Part shown: positions 56,911 to 64,000 of the stretch, piece after piece
Position numbering within the stretch: position 1 is the first letter of the stretch
Layout of the letters: the number at the start of each line of letters is the position of its first letter
Source of the DNA: Caldatribacterium sp051549785
GTDB taxonomy: Bacteria; Atribacterota; Atribacteria; Atribacterales; Caldatribacteriaceae
NCBI RefSeq assembly: GCF_051549785.1
Contig: NZ_CP189974.1
Location: 558,001 to 622,000 of the forward strand
Reading direction: 5' to 3'
DNA: 64,000 bases
Notes under the pieces: generated by a model
Told to the model about the DNA's origin: nothing
The model's database searches: none
The model's input: only the letters and a program-made list of their open reading frames with translations
Program-made: the position numbers and the translations under genes

Positions 56911-57690
56911 CTACTGTCCACGCTGCCTTTTGAGCTCTTCGAGGCGCTCCTGGACCCTCCTCTCCTCTTCCTCGAGTTGCCTCAGGTTCTCCTCAAGTTG
57001 CTTTTTCCGGTACTCCAGGTCCTTCAGACGTTCCTCAAGGCGGAGGATTTCCTCTTCGAGAACGGGTTTCCACTCCGGCCGGGAGAAGTCGGGAGGAATG
57101 TAGGGGTCATCAAAGCGAAGCTCAACCTCATGGGCGAAGAGCGAGGCCTCGGGCGAGAGTTGACTCAGGTGGAGCACGATGTACCTGGTTTCAGGAGTGA
57201 TGAAGGGATTGCCGTCTTTGTCAAAACGGGGGAAGTAAATTTTTCCAGTGAATTCCCGGAGAATCTTTTCCTCAAACCCCCTGTCGTAGTCGGCAGGGAA
57301 AATCTTGCGACCTCTGTCGTCCACAAGGTAGGTGTTCTGGGCAAAGCGCAGAGGGTAGAGGGGAGCCCCCTTGAGTTTCTTCAGGGTGACCTCGAAGACG
57401 AGGTACCGGTTGAGACGTTCTCGCTGGATGAAGTCCCGATGGTATGCGAGCTCCTCTTCAGAAGAGAGGAAGTTCTCCTTGCCGTACTTTGCCACCCAGG
57501 CCTGGGTCACCTCTTCGTTCCAGAAAAGGGCCGAAACGGCAAAGCTCTCCCGGACGGTGATCGAACGGGTCCACCGGGCCACCGTATCTTTGTAGATTTT
57601 CTCGTAGTCTCTGGTTTCCGCTTTTGCGGCAGAAAACCCAAGACACAGGACACCGAGAGCGAGAAGGACACTCGTGGCTAAGCGTCTCAT
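56911..57690 (-). CDS. Exported protein with C-terminal coiled coil, unknown
   Basis: A 259-residue protein with a clear signal peptide (LATSVLLALGVLCLGFSAAKA, cleaved near residue 24). Residues 25-205 form a mixed alpha/beta region (VFEVTLKKLKGAPLYPLRFA, YIVLHLSQLSPEASLFAHEV) I do not recognise. The last 45 residues are a charged heptad coiled coil (EEILRLEERLKDLEYRKKQL...). It sits between another exported unknown and the LptD-like gene (2-nt gap), so an envelope role is likely. No enzymatic motif is seen. Confidence 0.8.
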   Translation of the reverse strand: MRRLATSVLLALGVLCLGFSAAKAETRDYEKIYKDTVARWTRSITVRESFAVSALFWNEEVTQAWVAKYGKENFLSSEEELAYHRDFIQRERLNRYLVFEVTLKKLKGAPLYPLRFAQNTYLVDDRGRKIFPADYDRGFEEKILREFTGKIYFPRFDKDGNPFITPETRYIVLHLSQLSPEASLFAHEVELRFDDPYIPPDFSRPEWKPVLEEEILRLEERLKDLEYRKKQLEENLRQLEEEERRVQERLEELKRQRGQ

Positions 57691-57703
57691 GGCTCACCTC
57701 TCC

Positions 57704-58792
57704 TTACCATTCTTCGAAGGGTTGTACTTCGATTTCCACCTGGGGAGCTGGAGTAACCTCGGGGGAAACCTCCCCGGTTTCGGGGAGTTCCTCAATGCCC
57801 TCGCTCTCCTCAGAAATCGAGGGGAGAGGAGTGGCCGGCGGGAATGCCTCCTCAGTCTTTTCGACATGCGGAACCTCTAAGGGTCCTGCGACCTCCCGGT
57901 CTTCCGCAACCTCAAGGTAGAACTCTTTCCCCTTTTCTACTTTCGCCGGTTCCCCCTGGACGAAGACTCCGGCAACGGCTCCCACGGGGCCAAAGATGGC
58001 GAGTCCAGCGATGCTTGCTCCCACCGCGTACGCCAGGGCCTTGTTCTCCTGGATGGCCCGCTCGCCCATGGTGAGGGGGATGGGAGTTCCATCAACGGCC
58101 TCCACGGTCCCAAAGTCGATTTCAATCCGCCCTGGTCTCCCGAAAGCCCCCCGCCGGCGGACTTTCACGATTCTACCCTGACCCCGGGTGTTTTTGGCGA
58201 TGACCAGCACCCCCTCAATCCGCACATCCTCTAAGACCACGTAAGGCACCGGGTCCCCCGCCTCGTTCCGTTCGGAGTTGAGCTCGGTCTCCAGAGCCAC
58301 CTTCACCAGGGTTTCTCTGGGGACGAGGACGGTGAAGCTTGCGGCTTTTGTGGGGTCCACACAGGTCCGGTAAAGCCGGTCCACCCGAGCACCGATGGGG
58401 TCGCTACTTGCCACACCGAAGATCAGGCGTTCCAGTTCCTCGAGTTCGGCAAGGAGCACACCGCTTTTGGGCGGTTCTGAACGGAGGGTGAGGCGAATGG
58501 CCCGCATTTTGAAGGCCAGAGAGGGCTCATCTTTCGTGCCGTCGAGAATGAAGGTTTTCAGCCGCCCCACCCGCTCCATGAGTGTCCCGGAAAGAGTATC
58601 TCCGGTGAGGTCTTTCTCAATCTTCTCCACCCGGACGAGGACACTGCCGCTTTGGGGCGTCCCGTAGAGGACTTTCTCCATTTCCTCAAGGTCCCGCACG
58701 ATTGGCGAGACCACCGTTCCCTCCTGGGCGTGGGCCAGAACTCCCGAAAAAAGGAATACCCAGAGCACCGTAAGGCCAAAAACCCTTCGCAT
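57704..58792 (-). CDS. Exported protein with short internal repeats, unknown
   Basis: A 362-residue protein with a signal peptide (LTVLWVFLFSGVLAHAQ). Residues 30-150 contain repeated units of the form hydrophobic-YG/FG-x5-7-G-x3-4-RV (EKVLYGTPQSGSVLVRVEKI; LSGTLMERVGRLKTFILDG; ERLIFGVASSDPIGARVDRL). A beta-rich middle (VPYVVLEDVRIEGVLVIAKN) and a glycine-rich hydrophobic stretch (AVGASIAGLAIFGPVGAVAG) follow, then a long acidic, proline-rich tail. It overlaps the GGDEF gene as TAATG. Function unknown; context suggests the envelope. Confidence 0.8.
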   Translation of the reverse strand: MRRVFGLTVLWVFLFSGVLAHAQEGTVVSPIVRDLEEMEKVLYGTPQSGSVLVRVEKIEKDLTGDTLSGTLMERVGRLKTFILDGTKDEPSLAFKMRAIRLTLRSEPPKSGVLLAELEELERLIFGVASSDPIGARVDRLYRTCVDPTKAASFTVLVPRETLVKVALETELNSERNEAGDPVPYVVLEDVRIEGVLVIAKNTRGQGRIVKVRRRGAFGRPGRIEIDFGTVEAVDGTPIPLTMGERAIQENKALAYAVGASIAGLAIFGPVGAVAGVFVQGEPAKVEKGKEFYLEVAEDREVAGPLEVPHVEKTEEAFPPATPLPSISEESEGIEELPETGEVSPEVTPAPQVEIEVQPFEEW

Positions 58793-59775
58793 TATGCGTC
58801 ACGCTCCTTTGCTGTCCACGCTCTTTCCTGAAGCTCCTCAAAAGCCACCACCCGGTTTCGTCCCCTCTTTTTAGCCTCGTACAGCGCACGATCTGCCCGG
58901 GTGAAGAGGTCTACGGCGCTTCTTGCGTGTTCCCGGCCGCAGACGCCGCAGGAAACCGTCACCACTTTGGCTATCGGGCTTTTGGGGTGAGGAAAAGACC
59001 GTTCCTCGACGTTTTTCCTGAGGCGCTCAGCCACCACCAGACCCTCCTCTTCCCGGGCGCCGAAGCAGAGGACCACGAACTCCTCTCCACCGAAGCGGGA
59101 CACGAAGTCCCCACCCCGCACAGAGCGCAAAAAAACCTGGGCAAGGGACTGCAAAAGCTCATCTCCCCTGTGGTGTCCGAGGGCGTCGTTGTAGTGTTTG
59201 AAGTGGTCGATGTCGATGACGATGAGGGCGTAAGGGGTCCCGTAGCGGAGGTGATTGGCCTCTATCTCCGCAAGGCGCTGGTCAAAGGAACGGCGGTTGG
59301 GAATACCGGTGAGGGCATCAAAGAAGGCCAGATGTTCCAGCTCGGCGGTGAGCTCCTCGAGTTTGCGGTTCTTCTCCTCAAGTTCCCGCAGGTACCTGCG
59401 GAGCTTCGCATGGGTCCTGACCCGGGCTAAGAGCTCCTGAGGGTGGATGGGCTTGACCAGGTAATCGTTCCCTCCCACCTCAAAACTCCTCACCCTGGCG
59501 TCCTGCGTCTCGAGGGCGGTGAGGAAAATGACCGGTAGGTGGGCAAGCTCAGGATGCATCCTGAGCTTGCGGCATAACGTGAACCCATCGGTGTCTGGAA
59601 GGACGACGTCAAGGAGCAGAACATCGGCCGTTTCAAGGTCCTTGCAGGCCAGAAGTGCCCGGCCATCGGGAAGGGTCGTCACGGTGAATCCTTCCCGCTC
59701 GAGGATGTCTTTCACGAGGTAGCGGATGAACTGGGAGTCGTCGACAACAATAACTTTCCCTTCCGTGTCACCCAT
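58792..59775 (-). CDS. Response regulator with GGDEF domain (diguanylate cyclase)
   Basis: A 327-residue REC-GGDEF protein. The receiver has the acidic pocket in VIVVDDSQFIRYLVKDILER, the phosphoacceptor Asp in DVLLLDVVLPDTDGF (near residue 56), and YLVKPIHPQEL. A short coiled coil (KNRKLEELTAELEHL) leads to the GGDEF domain with DALTGIPNRRSFDQRL, DIDHFKHYNDALGH and the active-site FGGEEFVVL. It should make cyclic di-GMP when phosphorylated. No kinase is nearby. It overlaps the activase gene by 8 bp. Confidence 0.94.
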   Translation of the reverse strand: MGDTEGKVIVVDDSQFIRYLVKDILEREGFTVTTLPDGRALLACKDLETADVLLLDVVLPDTDGFTLCRKLRMHPELAHLPVIFLTALETQDARVRSFEVGGNDYLVKPIHPQELLARVRTHAKLRRYLRELEEKNRKLEELTAELEHLAFFDALTGIPNRRSFDQRLAEIEANHLRYGTPYALIVIDIDHFKHYNDALGHHRGDELLQSLAQVFLRSVRGGDFVSRFGGEEFVVLCFGAREEEGLVVAERLRKNVEERSFPHPKSPIAKVVTVSCGVCGREHARSAVDLFTRADRALYEAKKRGRNRVVAFEELQERAWTAKERDA

Positions 59776-60814
59776 GCATGGCGCACCTTTCTGGGGAACA
59801 TCCCGGATATGATGAGAGGGAGGAGAGGGTTTCGTCCTCTTCCTCGCAGCGAACCGTGGCCGTCTCCGGGGTCCATTTGCCGCAGCGGCTGCCCCAGAGG
59901 GCTTTCACCCGGTCGTCTTCCTTGAGGACCACGATCTCGCAGGCGTTGGGGCAGTCGGTGCAGATGAAGCTCCGGCTTTTGAAGTTCCGTTCCACAACTG
60001 AGAATCCCTGGAAGGCCGTTTCCTGAGGGGCGTATTCCATGGCGAGAATTGCCGCACCCCATGCCCCCATGACGCCGTGCTCTGGAGGGACGATGATGCG
60101 CTTTTTCCCTCCGAAGAAGTCCCGGAAGGCCTGCACCATTCCCTGGTTGGCGGCCACACCCCCCTGGAAAACGATGGGGTCTTCAATCTCCCGTCCTGAA
60201 GCGAGGTTGTTGATGAAGTTCCGCACCAGGGCCTCGCAGAGCCCTTTCACAATTTCCGCTTTCCCAAAGCCTAACTGCTGCTTGTGGATCATATCCGACT
60301 CGGCGAACACGGTGCAGCGCCCCGCAATCCGAACCGACTGCCTGGCCTGGAGGGCGAGTTTCCCGAACTCCTCAATGGGGACGTTGAGACGAACCGCCTG
60401 GTGCTCCAGGAACGACCCGGTTCCGGCAGCACAGACGGTGTTCATGGCAAAGTCCTCGACGACGCCGTTGCGGATGATGATGAGCTTCGAATCCTGTCCA
60501 CCGATTTCGAAAACCGTCCGCACGTCGGGGACCCGGGTGATGGCGGCCACGGCGTGGGCGGTGATTTCGTTTTTCACGATGTCGGCGCCCACAATGACCC
60601 CGGCCAAGTGCCGGGCGCTTCCCGTGGTGCCCACACCCCGAATGACCCCTCCCTGGGGCATGTGGTGCTCGATGTAGCGCAGACCCTCTTTCAAGGCGGC
60701 GATGGGGTCGCCGCTTGTCCTGAGGTAACAGCTTGCCAGGATGCGCTTCTCTCTATCCATGAGCACGAATTTTGTGGTCACCGAACCCACATCAACTCCG
60801 AGAAAGAGATCCAT
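59768..60814 (-). CDS. Acyl-CoA dehydratase activase (BcrAD/BadFG/HgdC-type ATPase)
   Basis: A 348-residue ASKHA ATPase: LGVDVGSVTTKFVLMD, FEIGGQDSKLIIIRNG, NTVCAAGTGSFLEHQAVRL and IAGRCTVFAESDMIHKQQLG. The two Cys in these last motifs (CAAGTGSF and GRCTVF) ligate the bridging 4Fe-4S cluster of dehydratase activators. The C-terminal ~80 residues hold extra Cys (SFICTDCPNACEIVVLK; GCSPERC). It donates ATP-driven low-potential electrons to 2-hydroxyacyl-CoA dehydratase-like partners, none of which is in the window. It overlaps the DUF2229 gene by 23 bp. Confidence 0.9.
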   Translation of the reverse strand: MDLFLGVDVGSVTTKFVLMDREKRILASCYLRTSGDPIAALKEGLRYIEHHMPQGGVIRGVGTTGSARHLAGVIVGADIVKNEITAHAVAAITRVPDVRTVFEIGGQDSKLIIIRNGVVEDFAMNTVCAAGTGSFLEHQAVRLNVPIEEFGKLALQARQSVRIAGRCTVFAESDMIHKQQLGFGKAEIVKGLCEALVRNFINNLASGREIEDPIVFQGGVAANQGMVQAFRDFFGGKKRIIVPPEHGVMGAWGAAILAMEYAPQETAFQGFSVVERNFKSRSFICTDCPNACEIVVLKEDDRVKALWGSRCGKWTPETATVRCEEEDETLSSLSSYPGCSPERCAMHG

Positions 60815-61913
60815 TCCGTTTCAGCCCCCGTTTTTTCTCCTGTTTTCTCCGCTCCAGGACATCCACAAAGGCCTCCACCCTGGTGACGAGCCCTGCCTCT
60901 CCTGAGTGCTCGTCGATGGCCAGGTGGAGCACCGGAAGGTCGAAGTCCCGGCTCACTGCCTGGAGCACCCCTTTGGCCACAATCTCTGGCATGCAGGTGA
61001 AAGGATACAGGTGCACCACCCCGTCAAAGCCCTCCCGGGCGTAGCGGATGGTGCTCCCTACGCTGTCGATGCCCTCTCCCCCCACAAACCGCTTGAGGTA
61101 GGGTTTTGCCAGTTCCCAGGCTTCGAGTTTCTCCCGGGAGCGGGTGAGAGGCCGAAAGGTGTGGAGGACGTACTCCACCGTTGAGACCGAATTGTGGACG
61201 TAGACTCCAAGATCGCCGAGGAGTTTTTCCACGTTGAAGTTCACCCGCGTCTCCTGGGCAATGTACACCTCCCCGACAATCCCTACCTTCAGGAAGTCCT
61301 TTCTCCCATTCCGGGGGAGGGCGTTGAGTTTCTCCAGGGCGCTCTTTCGAAGCGCCTCGAGTTCTCCGAGAGTCTTTACTTGTCGCAGGGCTTCAAGAGT
61401 TCCATCGATGACCCGGTCGAGTTCCTGGGGGTCTTTCACCTGGCAGCGCAGTGCCCGCCGGTGGGCTTCGAGTTCTTCGGTGAAGCGCAGCACCGCAAAG
61501 CTCAGGCGAGCAACCCGGACGATTTCGGGCAGCAACAGCCGCCCCCCCGTCATGGCCCAGAGGGCCGAGAGAAACGACCGCACTCCATACCGGGGATGGT
61601 CTAAAAGGACAAACCGCACCCTGTACCCCAGGTCTTCAAGAATGATTCGCTGGATCTGCCCGTAGTATCCGAAGCGACACGGCCCCACGCCCCCAACCAT
61701 GAAGATGGTGTCGGCCCCCTGCTCAATGGCCTCGATGAAGTTGCCCAGGGTCACCTTCAGAGGAAAACAGGCATTTTGAGGCGCGAGTTTCACCCCGATT
61801 TCGATGGTCTTCTGGGTGATTGGAGGAGGTGGAACGATCTCAATCCCCAGACTGGGGTAGAGAATACCCAGGGCTACGTCAAGGTGCAGAAGGTGTGGGA
61901 AGGTAGCTCGCAT
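60792..61913 (-). CDS. DUF2229/activase-associated protein (second copy)
   Basis: A 373-residue protein of the acyl-CoA dehydratase activase-related family: APQNACFPLKVTLGNFIEAI, MVGGVGPCRFGYYGQIQRII and a C-terminal LAIDEHSGEAGLVTRVEAFV. Conserved Cys (ACFP, GPCRFGYY) suggest an Fe-S or dehydratase-like site (HgdB fold). In many anaerobes this unit is fused with the ATPase and with the other DUF2229 copy in one protein over 1000 residues. ATG 61913 overlaps the previous gene by 35 bp. Confidence 0.82.
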   Translation of the reverse strand: MRATFPHLLHLDVALGILYPSLGIEIVPPPPITQKTIEIGVKLAPQNACFPLKVTLGNFIEAIEQGADTIFMVGGVGPCRFGYYGQIQRIILEDLGYRVRFVLLDHPRYGVRSFLSALWAMTGGRLLLPEIVRVARLSFAVLRFTEELEAHRRALRCQVKDPQELDRVIDGTLEALRQVKTLGELEALRKSALEKLNALPRNGRKDFLKVGIVGEVYIAQETRVNFNVEKLLGDLGVYVHNSVSTVEYVLHTFRPLTRSREKLEAWELAKPYLKRFVGGEGIDSVGSTIRYAREGFDGVVHLYPFTCMPEIVAKGVLQAVSRDFDLPVLHLAIDEHSGEAGLVTRVEAFVDVLERRKQEKKRGLKRNGSLSRS

Positions 61914-62877
61914 GGTGGGCGTTCCTCCACTCCATCATGTCCACAAAGGCCTCAAGGCGCGTCACGAGTCCTGCTTCCCCAGTGTGCTCGTCAATTTCCA
62001 GACGCAGGTACGGGAAGGATCGCTTCTCCCGCTTGATGTACCGTTCGACGACCTCGCCAACCAGGGAATCCGGCCCGCATTCAAAGGAGACGAGGTGCAC
62101 AAAGCCCCGGACGTTCTGGTCTTCCTTTTTGAGGAACGAGAACGCCGTACCCACGATTTCGTTCGAGATGGTCCAGAAACTCGCCTTGGGAAGGATGGCG
62201 AGGGCCTTCCGTACGGTCCTTTCGGGGACCATATCCGGGGTGACCACCGAGTATCCAAGGTCGTGGATTTTCCGTACGATGTTCATGTTGATGTAGCTAT
62301 CGCCAAGGAGGTACGGGTGCCCCAAGAGCACAACCTGTTTTTCTCTTCGGGGGAGCATGGGACGATGGTCGATGAGATTTTCAGGAAGGAATCCTTCCTG
62401 GAGCTTTCTCCGGTACTCCTGGTGGGCCTTTTCTGCCCGGTTCAGGGCCCGAACGATTTTCCGGTCATCCCGGGTGAATCGCCGCCCGATGGCCAGAAAC
62501 CCTTCCCACCATCCCCGGATTCCCCGTTCCCGCATGTTGATTTCCTCGTCGATGATGGCTTCGCTTCTCACCTGAAAGAGATTCCGCACGAGATCAGGAA
62601 GCCCCAGGATTTTGGGGCAGTTGTACTCGTTTTTACGAAAGCTCACCATCCGGGGGATGAAGAGGGCATCGACTTTCCCAAGAAGAGCGTACGCATGCCC
62701 AAGGAAGACCTTCACGGGGAAGCAGATTTCCTCAACCCCGTACACAAGGCCGTGCTGGATGATGGCCTTGTTCGAGGGCGGGGAAACCACCACCTCCACC
62801 CCGAGTTCCTCGAGGAACGTTTTCCAGAGCGCAAAAAAGCGGTAGAACAGCAAACCCCGGGGAATGCCGACACGCAT
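61879..62877 (-). CDS. DUF2229/activase-associated protein (first copy)
   Basis: A 332-residue protein: RVGIPRGLLFYRFFALWKTF, GVEEICFPVKVFLGHAYALL and a C-terminal RLEIDEHTGEAGLVTRLEAF nearly identical in pattern to the downstream copy, with VSFECGPDSLVGE supplying another Cys. ATG 62877 is preceded by ggaggaagaggt. With the next two genes it makes a split version of the large activase/DUF2229 proteins. Confidence 0.82.
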   Translation of the reverse strand: MRVGIPRGLLFYRFFALWKTFLEELGVEVVVSPPSNKAIIQHGLVYGVEEICFPVKVFLGHAYALLGKVDALFIPRMVSFRKNEYNCPKILGLPDLVRNLFQVRSEAIIDEEINMRERGIRGWWEGFLAIGRRFTRDDRKIVRALNRAEKAHQEYRRKLQEGFLPENLIDHRPMLPRREKQVVLLGHPYLLGDSYINMNIVRKIHDLGYSVVTPDMVPERTVRKALAILPKASFWTISNEIVGTAFSFLKKEDQNVRGFVHLVSFECGPDSLVGEVVERYIKREKRSFPYLRLEIDEHTGEAGLVTRLEAFVDMMEWRNAHHASYLPTPSAP

Positions 62878-62907
62878 ACCTCTTCCTCCCAATGGTGACG
62901 CTACTTT

Positions 62908-62935
62908 ATTATACCGTAGAACCAAGAAAAGACAA
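62908..62935 (-). promoter_or_regulatory. Promoter for the DUF2229-activase-LptD operon
   Basis: Minus strand -35 TTGTCT (62930-62935), 16 bp spacer, perfect -10 TATAAT (62908-62913), overlapping the end of the peptidase gene and 31 bp before ATG 62877. Confidence 0.65.
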
Positions 62936-63922
62936 AAAGACTTCCCGGAGCCTCTCGAGTTCCGCGATGCTCACGCACTCTCTCTCTGAGTGAGCGAGGG
63001 CGAGATCCCCCGCGCCGAAGACCACGCTTGGAACCCCACGCATGGCAAGATACGTCGCGTCGGTCCAGGAGGGCATCCCCGCGTACACCACGCCCCTTGC
63101 GTCGACCTGTTCCAGGGCATTTCTGAGACGGACGACGACAGGGTTTTCGGGAGCAATGGAAAACGAGGGGTTCGTGTCGAGGAATACCACCTGTAGGGGG
63201 TACCGCCTGGTCAGGGCTAAGACTCGCTCTTTGACCTCCTCAACACCGTATGGAGGGGGGAAGGGAAGCGCGCACTCGAGCATACAGCGCTCCGGAACAA
63301 CGTAACTTGACTCGCCCCCCTCGATTTTCCCCAGCATCAGACGGAGGGGAGGGACGAAGAGGGGATGCTGAGCAAAGGAAGCCACGATATTCTCGCATTC
63401 CCGGGCCACCTCCATGGCCAGCGCGATGGCGTTCTGCGCCGCATGAGGGTACGCCCCGTGGCCACTCAGGCCTTCGACGAAGAACCGCACCTCCACGTCT
63501 CCGGCCAGGGCCACGCAGAGGCTGAAACTCGTAGGCTCAAGGACCAGAGCGCCCTCAAAGGGCCTGTGGGGTTCGAAATGCCAGGAACCTGCTCCTGTGG
63601 TTTCTTCCTCAGAGAAGAACACGAGCTCTGCGGGGCTTGTGGTACGCTGCACGGCATCAAGGAGCGCCGCAATTTGCCCCCGCGTGTCCAGGACTCCGGC
63701 ACCGAAGACAAAGCCATCCCGCACGGTGCAATCCCGCTTTCTTCCGGCGTAGTGCACGTCCACGTGGGTGGCTATGAGGAACGGCGAGGTCCCCCGCCGG
63801 GCGTAGAGGTTCCACTTCCCCGGGTCGTACTCCTGCCAGTGGAGGTCTTCGAACCCGCAGTCCTCAAGGAACGAGGCGATCCACTGGAGCACCGGGAATT
63901 CCTCACCGCTTCCTCCGCCCAA
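62909..63922 (-). CDS. M20 family metallopeptidase / deacylase
   Basis: A 337-residue M20 hydrolase. Metal-site motifs are IATHVDVHYAG (H, D), GVLDTRGQIAAL, FFSEEETTGAGSW (catalytic Glu pair), VLEPTSFSL, and a C-terminal LAHSERECV (His). The lid domain begins at VEVRFFVEGLSGHGAYPHAA. Peptide or N-acyl-amino-acid hydrolysis is expected; LysK/ArgE-like members share this shape. The first start codon in frame is TTG 63922, but family N-termini suggest a few more residues (LYLLEILEKLLLLGG is open upstream), so the real start may be a non-standard codon. Confidence 0.87.
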   Translation of the reverse strand: MGGGSGEEFPVLQWIASFLEDCGFEDLHWQEYDPGKWNLYARRGTSPFLIATHVDVHYAGRKRDCTVRDGFVFGAGVLDTRGQIAALLDAVQRTTSPAELVFFSEEETTGAGSWHFEPHRPFEGALVLEPTSFSLCVALAGDVEVRFFVEGLSGHGAYPHAAQNAIALAMEVARECENIVASFAQHPLFVPPLRLMLGKIEGGESSYVVPERCMLECALPFPPPYGVEEVKERVLALTRRYPLQVVFLDTNPSFSIAPENPVVVRLRNALEQVDARGVVYAGMPSWTDATYLAMRGVPSVVFGAGDLALAHSERECVSIAELERLREVFLSFLGSTV

Positions 63923-64000
63923 AAGAAGGAGCTTCTCCAGAATCTCGAGGAGATACAGAGACCGTCACCTCCTTCACCATGCGGACCCACTTCCCGTACT
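63903..64000 (-). CDS. 3' end of an unidentified gene (partial)
   Basis: One minus-strand frame is open from the window edge to a TGA at 63903, reading YGKWVRMVKEVTVSVSPRDS then GEAPSFGRRKR. It overlaps the peptidase start by 20 bp, the usual spacing in this genome, which suggests it is the C-terminus of the upstream gene. Too short to identify. Confidence 0.35.
   Translation of the reverse strand, partial: YGKWVRMVKEVTVSVSPRDSGEAPSFGRRKR

Overview
The window is a GC-rich, gene-dense bacterial chromosome segment containing the replication origin. It encodes an LptD/OstA-like outer-membrane assembly protein (so probably a diderm cell), a full Rnf complex, an archaeal-type PEP carboxylase, a TM1266-type hydrogenase regulator, split acyl-CoA dehydratase activase genes and very tight ATGA gene coupling. 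Together these suggest an anaerobic, probably thermophilic, deep-branching bacterium; from memory it most resembles Atribacterota (Caldatribacterium-like). No rRNA is present to confirm this, so the assignment is inference.

Layout. (1) 64-780: a metallo-beta-lactamase fold protein. (2) 810-15866, all minus strand: one run dnaA-dnaN-recF-dciA-gyrB-gyrA continuing, mostly by overlapping starts and stops, into adenosylcobalamin assembly genes (cobD-cobU-cobS-pduX-cobC-cbiB), a YbhN-like membrane protein and birA. (3) 15867-16233: candidate oriC with four perfect DnaA boxes, and a fifth between dnaA and dnaN. (4) 16234-20784: rex and a NusG-domain-II protein facing a minus-strand operon of bifunctional nuclease, LOG-like protein, Asp23, an unlisted 59-aa Cys-rich protein, ksgA and a ROK regulator. 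(5) 20785-22805: a decayed tract with inverted-repeat MITE/REP-like elements, a broken PIN toxin-antitoxin pair and an IS256-type transposase remnant, ending at a 2-oxoacid dehydrogenase E1 beta-alpha pair that has no adjacent E2/E3. (6) 24901-30432, plus strand: a polyprenol-phosphate-sugar glycosylation cluster (GT-C protein, PMT with a discoidin-like insert, DPM1/GtrB-type GT2, GtrA), tadA and an SDR. (7) 30433-31506: remnants of a ClC chloride channel and of TspO. (8) A methyl-accepting chemotaxis protein, then archaeal-type ppcA, then a compact PelF/membrane protein/GH114 cluster and tRNA-Ser(CGA). (9) 39869-42620: a likely Pho-controlled phosphoesterase and alkaline phosphatase pair. (10) 43066-53576, minus strand: one apparent 11-gene operon of URO-D family protein, trkH, accC, rnfCDGEAB, FGGY kinase and TM1266 regulator. 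(11) 53625-54375: small winged-helix protein and cheW. (12) 54372-62913, minus strand: two DUF2229-type proteins, their ATPase activase, a REC-GGDEF protein, two exported proteins of unknown function, LptD-like protein and an RCK potassium channel; then an M20 peptidase and the end of one more gene at the right edge.

Functionally the window links chromosome replication with B12 assembly, energy conservation (Rnf, Rex, TM1266), K+ transport (TrkH, RCK channel), envelope and surface-polysaccharide biogenesis, and phosphate scavenging. No CRISPR array, intact insertion sequence or intact prophage was seen.
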